Shown in pieces: positions 34,910-43,489 of a stretch of 64,000 nucleotides of DNA (positions within the stretch are counted from its first letter, which is position 1; the number at the start of each line of letters is the position of its first letter). The position numbers were made by a program, and so were the translations under genes. Location: positions 149,425-213,424 of the forward strand of contig JANXCX010000024.1 of NCBI GenBank assembly GCA_025059535.1. Direction: 5' to 3'. This DNA is from Bacteroidia bacterium (GTDB lineage Bacteria > Bacteroidota > Bacteroidia > SpSt-205). The notes beneath the pieces were generated by a model, which did not search any database, was not told the DNA's origin, and saw nothing but the letters and a program-made list of their open reading frames with translations.

Positions 34910-36908
34910 ATCGCTTCTGGTAATTTGAAAGGCCCTCTTGAAGAAAGCTCAGAAACTGCCCCACGTCCAGCGTGAAACCGAGGGGCGCCGTGAGTGGCAC
35001 TAAGGTAGAGTCGGTAATTACATAGTAAGGCTGAGCCTGGGTGTTATAACGGGTTTTTTGAAGGTACAGCCACTTATCGCCTAAGGTTCGTAGTTTTTTG
35101 CCCTCTGGTAGGGTAATTACCGTATCCAGTGGGGTGAGGTCATCTACAAAAAGCGATACCAGTACAACATCCTCCCGAAGGTGCTTAGCCACGTGGGGAT
35201 GCGACCATACATTACTTTCTACCTGACGGCAGTTAGTGCAAGTATGGCCAGTAAAGTCTAAAAGCAAAGGCTTGCGTACCTGACTAGCATAGGCTAAGGC
35301 CTCCTCCAGGTCATAGAAAGCGCACAAATCAACGGGGGTGTATTTGCGCAGTTTGTCGGCGTACTTACGGTTAGGTGGATAAAAGCAGGTGGGCGTAGCG
35401 AGGCGCTCGGCCCCCAGCACACGCACGCCCATTTCCTCATGGACGGGCGGCAGAAGGCCCGAAAAAAGCTTGAGGGGTGCCCCCCAAAGTCCTGTAAATA
35501 GATAAAGCGCCAGGCTAAAGCTACCCATACTCAGTAGCAGACGCCCCACGCCGATGGTAGAAGGGGCAGCCCCCTTGAGCGGGATCTTACCTAAAAGATA
35601 GAGCGAAAGAAAGAGAAAGAGCGTAATCCACAGGACTAGGTAGACCTCGCGCGGCAGGAGGCCGAGGTGCCACACTAGGTCTGCATTGCTAAGAAACTTA
35701 AGCGCGAGGGCCAATTCTAAAAAGCCCAGGGTTACTTTGAAGGTTTCCATCCAGTCCCCTGCGCGCGGGAGACGATGAAGCAGCTGAGGCATCCCCGCAA
35801 GCAGGCCAAAAGGCAAAGCAAAGGCTAGCCCAAAGCCCGTCATGCCCACCATAGGCTCCCAGAGCTTTCCCCCTACCATGTCTATCATGAGGGTGCCAAT
35901 CAGAGGGCCTATGCAGGAGAAGCTCACGAGCACTAACGTCAAAGCCATGAAAAATACCCCTGCTAAGCTATGGGGATTGGCTCGGCGGCTTGTAGCCGTA
36001 CTCCAGGTAGCCGGCAGCACAATATCGTAAAGCCCTAGAAAAGACAGGCCGAAAAGGAGCAGAATGAAAAAGAAAAGGAGATTGAGCCAGGGATTAGTAG
36101 CTAGGTTATAAGCGGCGCTGGCCCCAAAGACTAATGTAAGTAGAAGGCCTATTAGCCAGAAGATGAGCAGGACCGAAAAGGCATACCACAGGGCCAGGAA
36201 GGGAAAGCCGCGCCGCCCCTCGGTGGCCTTGGTAAAGTAGCTGAGCGTAAGCGGAATCATAGGGAAAGTGCAAGGCGTAAGGATAGCCGCTAGGCCAAAG
36301 AAAAAAGCCTTGAGAAATACCCACCAGAGCGACTCAAAGGGGGCCACCGAAGGAGGGGGAGGCGGCGTAGGCGAAGCTATACGGGGCGAAAGGCTGGTCG
36401 AGTCCGCTTTAGGCTTAGGCAGAGTATCCGCCCGAGGCGAAAGGGGCCCCGAAGAAACCTGGGGCTTGGCGGCAAGCCCCCCGCTAAGCTTGAAATGAAA
36501 GTCCTTAGTTTCCATATAGCACTGCTGGGCGTCGCAGTACTGGTAGCGCAGGTAGCCCCCCACCTCAGCCGGCAGAGCTTCTATCCGAAAGTATTGGAGG
36601 AATTCCGCTTTGCCCTCGTAGTAATAGACTTCCGTCTCAAATATTTCGTCGTATTTGGATTGGAGGTGGCCTTGTTCCTTTAGCCCGCCTAAGGGCCGCA
36701 AACCCACCAGCTTCTCCAGCGTAAGAGTAGTAGGCAGGTTGGCTTCCTTAGCAGGGGCCCGACTAGAGAAAAGGTGATAGGGACCAGGAATAGTAGCCTG
36801 AAAGCGTAAGGCCAGCGTATCTCCTATGGTGGGTTTAGGCGGTTTATCTAAAACGATATTCCAGCCTATCAGGGTTTGGGCCCAGAAAAGCCCCCAGCCC
36901 GTGAGCAT
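34899..36908 (-). CDS. dsbD: DsbD-like thiol:disulfide transporter
   Basis: Carries reducing power from cytoplasmic thioredoxin to the periplasm. 669 residues: signal (MLTGWGLFWAQ), an N-terminal DsbD-alpha-like domain (~20-150), an Ala/Pro-rich linker, eight or so membrane helices (~205-480) with the conserved cysteine motifs LTPCTFPMIPL and FSCIGPLIGTL, then a thioredoxin-like domain with CTNC in FTGHTCTNCRQVE. The periplasmic Trx domain has CxxC, as required. Downstream trxB completes the electron path. The -7 box TAAATTTG contains the TAA stop of the upstream DUF4442 gene. Confidence 0.93.
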   Translation of the reverse strand: MLTGWGLFWAQTLIGWNIVLDKPPKPTIGDTLALRFQATIPGPYHLFSSRAPAKEANLPTTLTLEKLVGLRPLGGLKEQGHLQSKYDEIFETEVYYYEGKAEFLQYFRIEALPAEVGGYLRYQYCDAQQCYMETKDFHFKLSGGLAAKPQVSSGPLSPRADTLPKPKADSTSLSPRIASPTPPPPPSVAPFESLWWVFLKAFFFGLAAILTPCTFPMIPLTLSYFTKATEGRRGFPFLALWYAFSVLLIFWLIGLLLTLVFGASAAYNLATNPWLNLLFFFILLLFGLSFLGLYDIVLPATWSTATSRRANPHSLAGVFFMALTLVLVSFSCIGPLIGTLMIDMVGGKLWEPMVGMTGFGLAFALPFGLLAGMPQLLHRLPRAGDWMETFKVTLGFLELALALKFLSNADLVWHLGLLPREVYLVLWITLFLFLSLYLLGKIPLKGAAPSTIGVGRLLLSMGSFSLALYLFTGLWGAPLKLFSGLLPPVHEEMGVRVLGAERLATPTCFYPPNRKYADKLRKYTPVDLCAFYDLEEALAYASQVRKPLLLDFTGHTCTNCRQVESNVWSHPHVAKHLREDVVLVSLFVDDLTPLDTVITLPEGKKLRTLGDKWLYLQKTRYNTQAQPYYVITDSTLVPLTAPLGFTLDVGQFLSFLQEGLSNYQKRYGV

Positions 36909-36915
36909 GTAGGTA

Positions 36916-36923
36916 CAAATTTA
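36916..36923 (-). promoter_or_regulatory. -7 box for dsbD, overlapping the stop codon of the upstream gene
   Basis: TAAATTTG on minus, 7 nt before ATG 36908. The TAA is the stop codon of the DUF4442 gene. Confidence 0.6.
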
Positions 36924-37460
36924 GGAGGGAATAGGTAAGCGAGCTTGGATGCGCGGACGTAAAACGAGGTTTCGGAGATAGAGCGTCTGGCGCCCCTCCA
37001 CGCAGAGGAGACCTTCACTGCTATAAACCTCAATGGGGAAAGTATGACGCAGCTTCCCTTCGGTTTCCAAAACCTGCTTGATAGCCAACCAAGTATCGGG
37101 CGGTACATGGCAGGTGAGATAGAGATCGCCGCGCGTAGCCCATACAAACCGAACCTCTAAGGCCTCTACCCAAACCTCCAGCGAAATCCCTACCTCCAAG
37201 CATTTACGCCAGAGGATAGTACCATACCACGGGTCTATAGCGCTGAGGATAGTACCGCCAAAAAAGGTGCCGTTTAGATTACGATTGAGAAAGGAGCGTT
37301 TGATTTTGACATGAATGGTGAGGAAGTCGTCGGAGGCGCCAAGGGGAACCACACGCTGGAAAAGGAGAGGAGGATACCACCGCATAGCCCGCAGGAGCTG
37401 CTTGGGTGAGAGGTGCGGCCGCATAAGCCGCCGAATAAGCCACCGCTGCAGCCGTTCCAT
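36921..37460 (-). CDS. DUF4442 hotdog-fold protein, probable acyl-CoA thioesterase
   Basis: 179 residues. The hotdog core appears as NRNLNGTFFGGTILSAIDPWYGTILW (the NG-T-FGG and D-P motif of DUF4442), followed by VWVEALEVRFVWATRGDL and FPIEVYSSEG. Relatives resemble PaaI thioesterases. I use ATG 37460, which shares one base with the stop of the ferredoxin reductase gene (TGATG), so it is co-translated with it. The pair resembles phenylacetate-type gene sets but no other paa gene is here. Confidence 0.82.
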   Translation of the reverse strand: MERLQRWLIRRLMRPHLSPKQLLRAMRWYPPLLFQRVVPLGASDDFLTIHVKIKRSFLNRNLNGTFFGGTILSAIDPWYGTILWRKCLEVGISLEVWVEALEVRFVWATRGDLYLTCHVPPDTWLAIKQVLETEGKLRHTFPIEVYSSEGLLCVEGRQTLYLRNLVLRPRIQARLPIPS

Positions 37461-38509
37461 CAACCGTATTCAATCTCTATCTCGGGGGTGAGCGGAAGAG
37501 CCTGGCAGGTTAGGATATACCCCTTTTCTATCTCCCAATCCGAAAGGGCCTCCCGCACGGCCATATATACTTGGCCTTTGTAGAGTTTGGCGCGGCAGGT
37601 GCAACAAATGCCTTCCTCGCAGGCATAGGGTGGGTCCATGCCGGCAGCCTGCGCCGCTGCGAGAAGCGTCTGACCCGCCGCTACCTCTACCTGATAGGTT
37701 TTGCCATCTAGGCGAATCGTAGCGTAGGCTTTTTCGGGGGTGGAAGGCGGTTCGGCTTGCACTTCGGCTGGCAGAGGCGCCGTGAAAAACTCCGTGTGAA
37801 TGCGCTCCTTAGGCAGGCGCGCCGCTTCTAAGGTTTGGACAGCGGTCGTTATAAGGTCTCCCGGCCCACAGATGTAAGCCTCTATAGGAAGGAGCCGCTG
37901 ACGCAGCCGCTGTAGCTCCACCTGAATAAGCTCCGACGAGATACGGCCCCGCCGCCCCGTCCACCCTTCCGAAGGCCGAGTCAGCGTGTGAAGCACTTCC
38001 AGCCGGTCCCCATATTGAGCCACTAGCTGGTCTAAAGCCTCCCGAAAAATAATTAGCCGCTCTTCCCGATTACCATAAAGGAGCAGCACCCGACTCTTTG
38101 GCTCTACGAAAAGGATAGAACGCAGCATACCCCAAATGGGCGCTATGCCGCTGCCTGCCGCTATGAACAAATACTGGATGGCGCGCCCTGGCTGTAGCTG
38201 AACCGTAAAGCGTCCCAACGGAGGAAAAACTTCCACCGTATCCCCCACTTGGAGGCGCTCCCAAATGTAATTAGATACCAGCCCGTTTGGGAGGCGCTTG
38301 ATAGTAAGCTGGAGATGAGGATCCAAGTAAGGGCTACTGGAGAGGGAGTAGGCCCGCAGGTGCTTTTGACCCTCAATGCTTACACGCACCGTGAGGTACT
38401 GACCAGCCAGATAGGAGAAGCCAGAGGTAGGCTTCTCCAGCACCAGTGAGAAAGTATCTGGGGTTTCCGCACGCTTTTCTAAAATACGCAGCGCCGTGAA
38501 ACGGCTCAT
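37460..38509 (-). CDS. ferredoxin-NADP reductase with C-terminal 2Fe-2S domain (PaaE-like)
   Basis: 349 residues. FAD domain ([10 protein letters not shown]), NAD(P) domain ([22 protein letters not shown]), and a plant-type 2Fe-2S ferredoxin at the end with cysteines in [11 protein letters not shown] and LTCQA. The order FAD-NAD-2Fe-2S is that of PaaE, HmpX and related oxygenase reductases. It overlaps accA by 4 bp upstream and the DUF4442 gene by 1 bp. Because paaABCD are absent, it may reduce another partner, possibly the diiron hydroxylase at 32854; that is a guess. Confidence 0.9.
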   Translation of the reverse strand: MSRFTALRILEKRAETPDTFSLVLEKPTSGFSYLAGQYLTVRVSIEGQKHLRAYSLSSSPYLDPHLQLTIKRLPNGLVSNYIWERLQVGDTVEVFPPLGRFTVQLQPGRAIQYLFIAAGSGIAPIWGMLRSILFVEPKSRVLLLYGNREERLIIFREALDQLVAQYGDRLEVLHTLTRPSEGWTGRRGRISSELIQVELQRLRQRLLPIEAYICGPGDLITTAVQTLEAARLPKERIHTEFFTAPLPAEVQAEPPSTPEKAYATIRLDGKTYQVEVAAGQTLLAAAQAAGMDPPYACEEGICCTCRAKLYKGQVYMAVREALSDWEIEKGYILTCQALPLTPEIEIEYG

Positions 38510-39474
38510 ACGGCGGAGGCTTTTTCTACCCAGCGTCCCATGCGGCTATACTTCTCCAAGCGACGCTGCACCAGTTCCTCCCCCGAGAGGGCCAGAAGAG
38601 GTGGAAGGTCCTGAAGTATCTTCTCGCGCACGGCTTTATAGACGACGGTAGGATTTTGATGCGCCCCGCCCAGCGGCTCAGGAATGATTTCATCAATCGT
38701 ACCCAGCTTGAGGTTATCCTGAGCGGAAAGGTGCAGGGCCTCGGCGGCTTTCTCCTTATACTCCCAAGAGCGCCATAGAATGCTAGCACAGCTTTCGGGC
38801 GAAATCACCGAGTACCAGGTATTTTCCAGCATATAGATTTTATCTCCTACACCGATTCCCAGCGCGCCACCGGAAGCGCCTTCTCCCACAATGAAAACGA
38901 GAATAGGCACTTGGAGCTGGGCCATTTCGTAGAGGTTACGCGCTATAGACTCGGCTTGACCGAATTCTTCTGCGTGGGTACCCGGGTGAGCGCCGGGCGT
39001 GTCTATGAAGGAAATTACCGGCTTGTGTAGTTTTTCAGCCAGTTTCATGAGCCGGCGGGCCTTGCGGTAGCCTTCGGGATTAGGCATGCCGAAATTGCGG
39101 TATTGGCGCGTGCGCGTGTCGCGGCCTTTCTGCTGGCCAATTAGGATTACCCCATAGGGCCCGATCTTGCCTACCCCGCCCACAATCGCCTTATCGTCCC
39201 CGCCACAGCGATCCCCGTGTAGCTCCACAAAATCTTCGGTTATAGCATGAATGTAATCCAGCGCGTAGGGTCGCGCGGGGTGGCGCGCCAGCTGCACCCG
39301 TTGCCAGGGCGTTAGATTGCGGTAGATGTCCTGCTTCAGCTGCTCCAGCCGCGCTTCTAAGGGCGCTAAGCTGCTGGAAATATCCAGACCCGTCTGCTCG
39401 GCTAAGCGCCGGGTTTCGGCGATTCGGGCTTCTAATTCGCGTATAGGCTTCTCAAAGTCCAAAATGTATTCCAT
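38506..39474 (-). CDS. accA: acetyl-CoA carboxylase carboxyltransferase subunit alpha
   Basis: Transfers the carboxyl group to acetyl-CoA to form malonyl-CoA. 322 residues: N-terminal coiled region ([12 protein letters not shown]), [70 protein letters not shown] and [12 protein letters not shown], in AccA order. accD is not in the window. It follows trxA by 6 bp and overlaps the ferredoxin reductase gene by 4 bp. Confidence 0.97.
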   Translation of the reverse strand: MEYILDFEKPIRELEARIAETRRLAEQTGLDISSSLAPLEARLEQLKQDIYRNLTPWQRVQLARHPARPYALDYIHAITEDFVELHGDRCGGDDKAIVGGVGKIGPYGVILIGQQKGRDTRTRQYRNFGMPNPEGYRKARRLMKLAEKLHKPVISFIDTPGAHPGTHAEEFGQAESIARNLYEMAQLQVPILVFIVGEGASGGALGIGVGDKIYMLENTWYSVISPESCASILWRSWEYKEKAAEALHLSAQDNLKLGTIDEIIPEPLGGAHQNPTVVYKAVREKILQDLPPLLALSGEELVQRRLEKYSRMGRWVEKASAV

Positions 39475-39480
39475 CCCCCT

Positions 39481-39828
39481 TCAGGAGATGTGGGCTAAAA
39501 TCCGCCGCTCTAGCGCTGGACCGGGCAGGGCCCCCACAATCTTATCTACTGGATGCCCGCCGCGATATAAAATCAACGTGGGTATAGCCTGAATATAATA
39601 CTGCGAGGGGATAAAAGAGTTTTCATCCACATTCATTTTGGCTATCTTGATTTTGCCTGCATACTTTCTGGCGATTTCGTCCAAGACAGGCGCAATCATT
39701 CGGCATGGACCGCACCAAGGCGCCCAAAAATCCACCAGCACGGGTATAGGGCTCTGCAAAACCTCCTTGGCAAAGGTTGAATCCGTAACCACCACAGGTT
39801 TGTCTAAAGGTGTTGTAGGCTGTTGCAT
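39481..39828 (-). CDS. trxA: thioredoxin
   Basis: 115 residues. Active site WCGPC with C39 and C42 in [15 protein letters not shown], then MNVDEN and the cis-proline loop [11 protein letters not shown]. Cytoplasmic reductant for ribonucleotide reductase, methionine sulfoxide reductase and the DsbD-like protein encoded 3 kb away. Own promoter TATTTTTG 11 nt upstream. First of a run: trxA, accA, ferredoxin reductase, DUF4442. Confidence 0.97.
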   Translation of the reverse strand: MQQPTTPLDKPVVVTDSTFAKEVLQSPIPVLVDFWAPWCGPCRMIAPVLDEIARKYAGKIKIAKMNVDENSFIPSQYYIQAIPTLILYRGGHPVDKIVGALPGPALERRILAHIS

Positions 39829-39839
39829 GGCTCTGAAAA

Positions 39840-39847
39840 CAAAAATA
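39840..39847 (-). promoter_or_regulatory. -7 promoter box for trxA
   Basis: TATTTTTG on minus, 11 nt before ATG 39828. Confidence 0.58.
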
Positions 39848-39888
39848 AGCCGATTCTTGTTTGACCCTGAAAGGACCCAAAAGACCGC

Positions 39889-42800
39889 CTAAGCGGTTTT
39901 GACCTCTAGACGGATGCCGAGCTTACGGAAATCCTCTTCGGCGGCCTTTTCGTAGCGCAGGCGCCATTCGGTGCTTAGAAGTACGGGTATCTGCCGCCCG
40001 TAATGAAGGCGCAGAAAGACGGGTATGGAGCCTTTCCATTTCTGGATGTAATCTTCCAGCTGATTTAGGAGCTCAGGCGCCTTGAGGTCCTGAAGGTCCC
40101 ATTCTAGGTAGAGGGATTTGATTTTCGGCTGAGCCAGTTCCCGAAGGGCCTCGGTGAGGCTAAGAAGCTGCGTGAGGCGCCACTCTTTCCCTTCTGGACG
40201 GTCGGCATACTCCAGCTCTAGGTAGAAAGGGTCGCCTATTCGGCCCTGTACTTTTGGGGCCCACTGCTCCCAAAGGGGTGAGAAGACCGATAGGGCGAAG
40301 GTATCGTACCGATCCTCCCAAACAAGGCGCGCAAAGGGCTTGCCCTGCCGAGAGCGGCGCACATCCACATCCACTAGCAGCGCTGCGCCCCGCAGGATGC
40401 GAAGGTTATCAGGGGGCGCCTCTTCTTGAAGAAAGCGGCTAAGCTCGGACTGAAGGTTGTATGCCTTAAGCTTGTCCTCAAATTCATCCAGCGGATGAGC
40501 CGAGAGGAAAAAGCCGATATAGGCCCGCTCTTGGCGAAGCCGCTCAAGCGCGGAGAGCCGGCGTGTGGGACTAGGCGAGCGAAACGTAGGCAAAGGAATA
40601 GCCGCCGCCGGGGCCTGCTCAAAGAGAGAAGCTTGGAACGTCTGGCGCGCGCGATGGACGGCGTTCGCATAGTCCAAAATGAGCTGGCGATTGGCTTCCT
40701 CCAAGAGTATCTCCCGCTGCCCATTTACAAAAACGTCCAGTGCCCCGGCCAAACACAGGCTTTCCAAGGACTTCTTATTAAGGCCCAGTGGAAGGGTACG
40801 CACGGCAAAGTCAAACGCGCTCTGGTAAGGCCCATTCGCCTCCCGCTCCTTCACGATAGCCTCGGCCAGCTTTAGCCCCAGATGCTTGATGCCCCCCAGC
40901 CCAAAGCGAATATGCTGCGCATCTGGTACGGAGAAGCTCACCTCGCTGCTATTTACGCAGGGCGGCAGTACCTTAAGCCCCAGCCGGCGTACCTCCTTCA
41001 GAAAAAAGCCGAGTTTCTCATAATCGTCCGCATGGTGCGTAAGTACCGCAGCCATATAGACGGCTGGATAATTGGCTTTCAGATAGGCCGTGCGATAGGC
41101 TAAGATGCTATACGCCACTGCGTGGGACTTATTGAAGCCATATTCGGCAAAGCGGGCCATGGTATCAAATATCTCTTCGGCTACTTCGCGTCTTGTGCCA
41201 TGCGCTACCGCCCGCTCTACGAAAATAGCCCGCTGCTCCTCCATGATTTCCTTCTTTTTCTTGCCCATGGCTCGCCGCAGCAGATCCGCTTCGGCTAAAG
41301 AATACCCCGCAATTACCTGCGCCATCTGCATAATCTGCTCCTGATACACCATAATCCCATAGGTATTTTCCAAGATGGGCTTGAGCCGCGGGTCTGGATA
41401 AGTTACGGGCTCTTCTCCATGCTTCCGCCTTACAAAGGTGGGGATATTCTCCATAGGCCCAGGCCGATAAAGCGCATTCATAGCAATGAGGTCCTCTATA
41501 CAGGTAGGCCGCAGTAGCCGTAGATACTTCTGCATTCCTTCGGATTCAAATTGGAATACAGCCACGGTCTCGCCCGCCTGAAAAAGCTGCCACGTCTTTG
41601 GGTCATCCAAAGGAATCTTCTCCAAGTCCAACGGCTCGGGCAGCTGGAGCAGCTTTTGCAAAAGTTCCACGGCCGTTTTGAGGATAGAGAGGGTCTTAAG
41701 TCCTAAGAAGTCCATTTTGAGCAGGCCTACACTTTCGCAGTCTGGGCCATCCCACTGGGTGATAACTTGGCGGTTCTCTTCCTCACGAGTGGCGATAGCA
41801 AGCGGCACATATTTCCACAGACTATCGGAAGCGATAATAACCCCTGCGGCATGCACGCCGGTATGACGCGTCAAACCTTCCAATTGGGCAGCTATTTCTA
41901 AGACCTGCTTTTGGGCGCTATTTGGCTGGGCTAGAATATCCTGCAGGATGTAGGCCTTGGGATTCTCTTCGGGGTTGAGGGCAGCCTCCCAGGTGATATT
42001 AGGACGATTCGGGATGAGGTTGGCAAGGTAATTCACTTCAGCCAGCGGCAGCTTGAGCACCCGGCCCACATCCCGAATAGCTGTCTTGATGCCCATGGTG
42101 CCGTAGGTAATGATTTGGGCGACGTTGGTATAGCCGTACTTCTCCTGGACGTACCGAATAACCTCTTCCCGCCCCGCATCGTCAAAGTCTATGTCTATAT
42201 CGGGTGGGCTGATACGCTCGGGATTGAGGAACCTTTCAAAAAGGAGCTGATAGGCCAGCGGATCCACGCTAGTGATGCCGAGAGCATAGGCTACGAGGCT
42301 GCCGGCGGCTGAACCCCGTCCAGGCCCTACCCATACGCCGCGCCGGCGCGCCTCCGCCACAAGATCCTGCACAATCAGAAAATAGCCCGCAAAACCCATC
42401 TGGTTGATAATTTTTAGCTCATGTTCCAGCCGTTCAATTACTTCCGGGGTGAGGGTGCCATAGCGGCGCTGGGCTCCCTCATAGGCCAGATGGCGCAGAT
42501 AGGCCTCCATGCTGGAGAATTCCGCTGGGATGGGATAGCGCGGTAAAACCAGCGGCCGGGCAAAATCCAACTTCAATTCGCACTTTTCGGCTACGGCACA
42601 GGTATTAGTAAGGGCCTCTGGATTTTCCCTAAAAAGCGGCATAGCCAGCATTTCGGAAGCGGATTTGAGGTAAAACTGCCTATTGAGCTGCCGCCCATCG
42701 TCTTCTACAAATCGGAGCCGTTTCGGGTCATCTATCTCACTGCCCGTCTGAATCGCCAGAAGAAGGTCATGGAGCTCGGCCTCTTCCGCATAGGTGTAAT

Positions 42801-43404
42801 GCACATCATTTGTAGCGATGATAGGCACGCGGTACTTTTTAGCCCACTCTAAAAGGACGGTGGCCACGGTATGCTGATCGCGCAGGCCGTGATCCTGTAG
42901 CTCTACGTAAAAGTCTTCGCCAAATACCTCTAAGTACCACCGAAAGCGCGCTTCGGCTTCCTTGAGATGGCCGCTAAGGATTTTTTGATTGATTTCACTG
43001 GCCAGGCAGCCGGTGGTAGCGATAAGGCCTGCGCGATGGGCCAAAAGAAGCCCTCTATGGATGCGCGGCCGATAGTAAAAGCCTTCCAAAAAGCTTACTG
43101 AGGTGAGGTAAAGCAGATTTTGCCAGCCTACCTCATCCTTGGCTAAAAGGAGGAGGTGATAGGTCGTCTTATCCTTAGTAAAGCTTTCGCCTTCAGTTAG
43201 GTAAAACTCGCAGCCAATAATAGGCTTAAGGCCGTTATTTTGAGCCTCTCGGTAAAAGGCTGGCACGGCGAAAAGGTTTCCATGGTCGGAGAGGGCAATA
43301 GCCTTCATACCCAACGCCTTAGCCCGCTGCATAAGGCGGGGAATACGCGAGGCCCCATCCAGCAGGCTATACTCGGTATGTACATGTAGGTGCGTGAAAT
43401 CCAT
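39889..43404 (-). CDS. dnaE: DNA polymerase III subunit alpha
   Basis: Replicative polymerase. 1171 residues from ATG 43404 (a GTG at 43413 adds 3 codons). PHP domain HLHVHTEYSLLDGASRI at the N-terminus, the finger motif GRGSAAGSLVAY, catalytic aspartates in PDIDIDFDD, then NALYRPGPME and YQEQIMQMAQVIAGYS. The C-terminal part holds the helix-hairpin-helix and OB region. DnaE1-type length (about 1160). It lies alone with a 60-bp gap to trxA; the upstream GATATTTG may be its -7 box. Confidence 0.97.
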   Translation of the reverse strand: MDFTHLHVHTEYSLLDGASRIPRLMQRAKALGMKAIALSDHGNLFAVPAFYREAQNNGLKPIIGCEFYLTEGESFTKDKTTYHLLLLAKDEVGWQNLLYLTSVSFLEGFYYRPRIHRGLLLAHRAGLIATTGCLASEINQKILSGHLKEAEARFRWYLEVFGEDFYVELQDHGLRDQHTVATVLLEWAKKYRVPIIATNDVHYTYAEEAELHDLLLAIQTGSEIDDPKRLRFVEDDGRQLNRQFYLKSASEMLAMPLFRENPEALTNTCAVAEKCELKLDFARPLVLPRYPIPAEFSSMEAYLRHLAYEGAQRRYGTLTPEVIERLEHELKIINQMGFAGYFLIVQDLVAEARRRGVWVGPGRGSAAGSLVAYALGITSVDPLAYQLLFERFLNPERISPPDIDIDFDDAGREEVIRYVQEKYGYTNVAQIITYGTMGIKTAIRDVGRVLKLPLAEVNYLANLIPNRPNITWEAALNPEENPKAYILQDILAQPNSAQKQVLEIAAQLEGLTRHTGVHAAGVIIASDSLWKYVPLAIATREEENRQVITQWDGPDCESVGLLKMDFLGLKTLSILKTAVELLQKLLQLPEPLDLEKIPLDDPKTWQLFQAGETVAVFQFESEGMQKYLRLLRPTCIEDLIAMNALYRPGPMENIPTFVRRKHGEEPVTYPDPRLKPILENTYGIMVYQEQIMQMAQVIAGYSLAEADLLRRAMGKKKKEIMEEQRAIFVERAVAHGTRREVAEEIFDTMARFAEYGFNKSHAVAYSILAYRTAYLKANYPAVYMAAVLTHHADDYEKLGFFLKEVRRLGLKVLPPCVNSSEVSFSVPDAQHIRFGLGGIKHLGLKLAEAIVKEREANGPYQSAFDFAVRTLPLGLNKKSLESLCLAGALDVFVNGQREILLEEANRQLILDYANAVHRARQTFQASLFEQAPAAAIPLPTFRSPSPTRRLSALERLRQERAYIGFFLSAHPLDEFEDKLKAYNLQSELSRFLQEEAPPDNLRILRGAALLVDVDVRRSRQGKPFARLVWEDRYDTFALSVFSPLWEQWAPKVQGRIGDPFYLELEYADRPEGKEWRLTQLLSLTEALRELAQPKIKSLYLEWDLQDLKAPELLNQLEDYIQKWKGSIPVFLRLHYGRQIPVLLSTEWRLRYEKAAEEDFRKLGIRLEVKTA

Positions 43405-43478
43405 CCTTACCACAAATATCCCAAGATTCTCGGGGGAGAGGCGGGCTGTCTCCTTCTTTAGGGAGAGAGAAACATTTT

Positions 43479-43486
43479 TACCTTTG
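43479..43486 (+). promoter_or_regulatory. -7 promoter box for the first TonB receptor
   Basis: TACCTTTG, 3 nt before the GTG at 43490; it excludes the 32 additional upstream codons of the open frame. Confidence 0.65.
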
Positions 43487-43489
43487 AGC

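Noticed and set aside
43394-43489. 32-codon upstream extension of the first TonB receptor
   Set aside because: It includes the promoter box; the GTG at 43490 gives a clean signal peptide.
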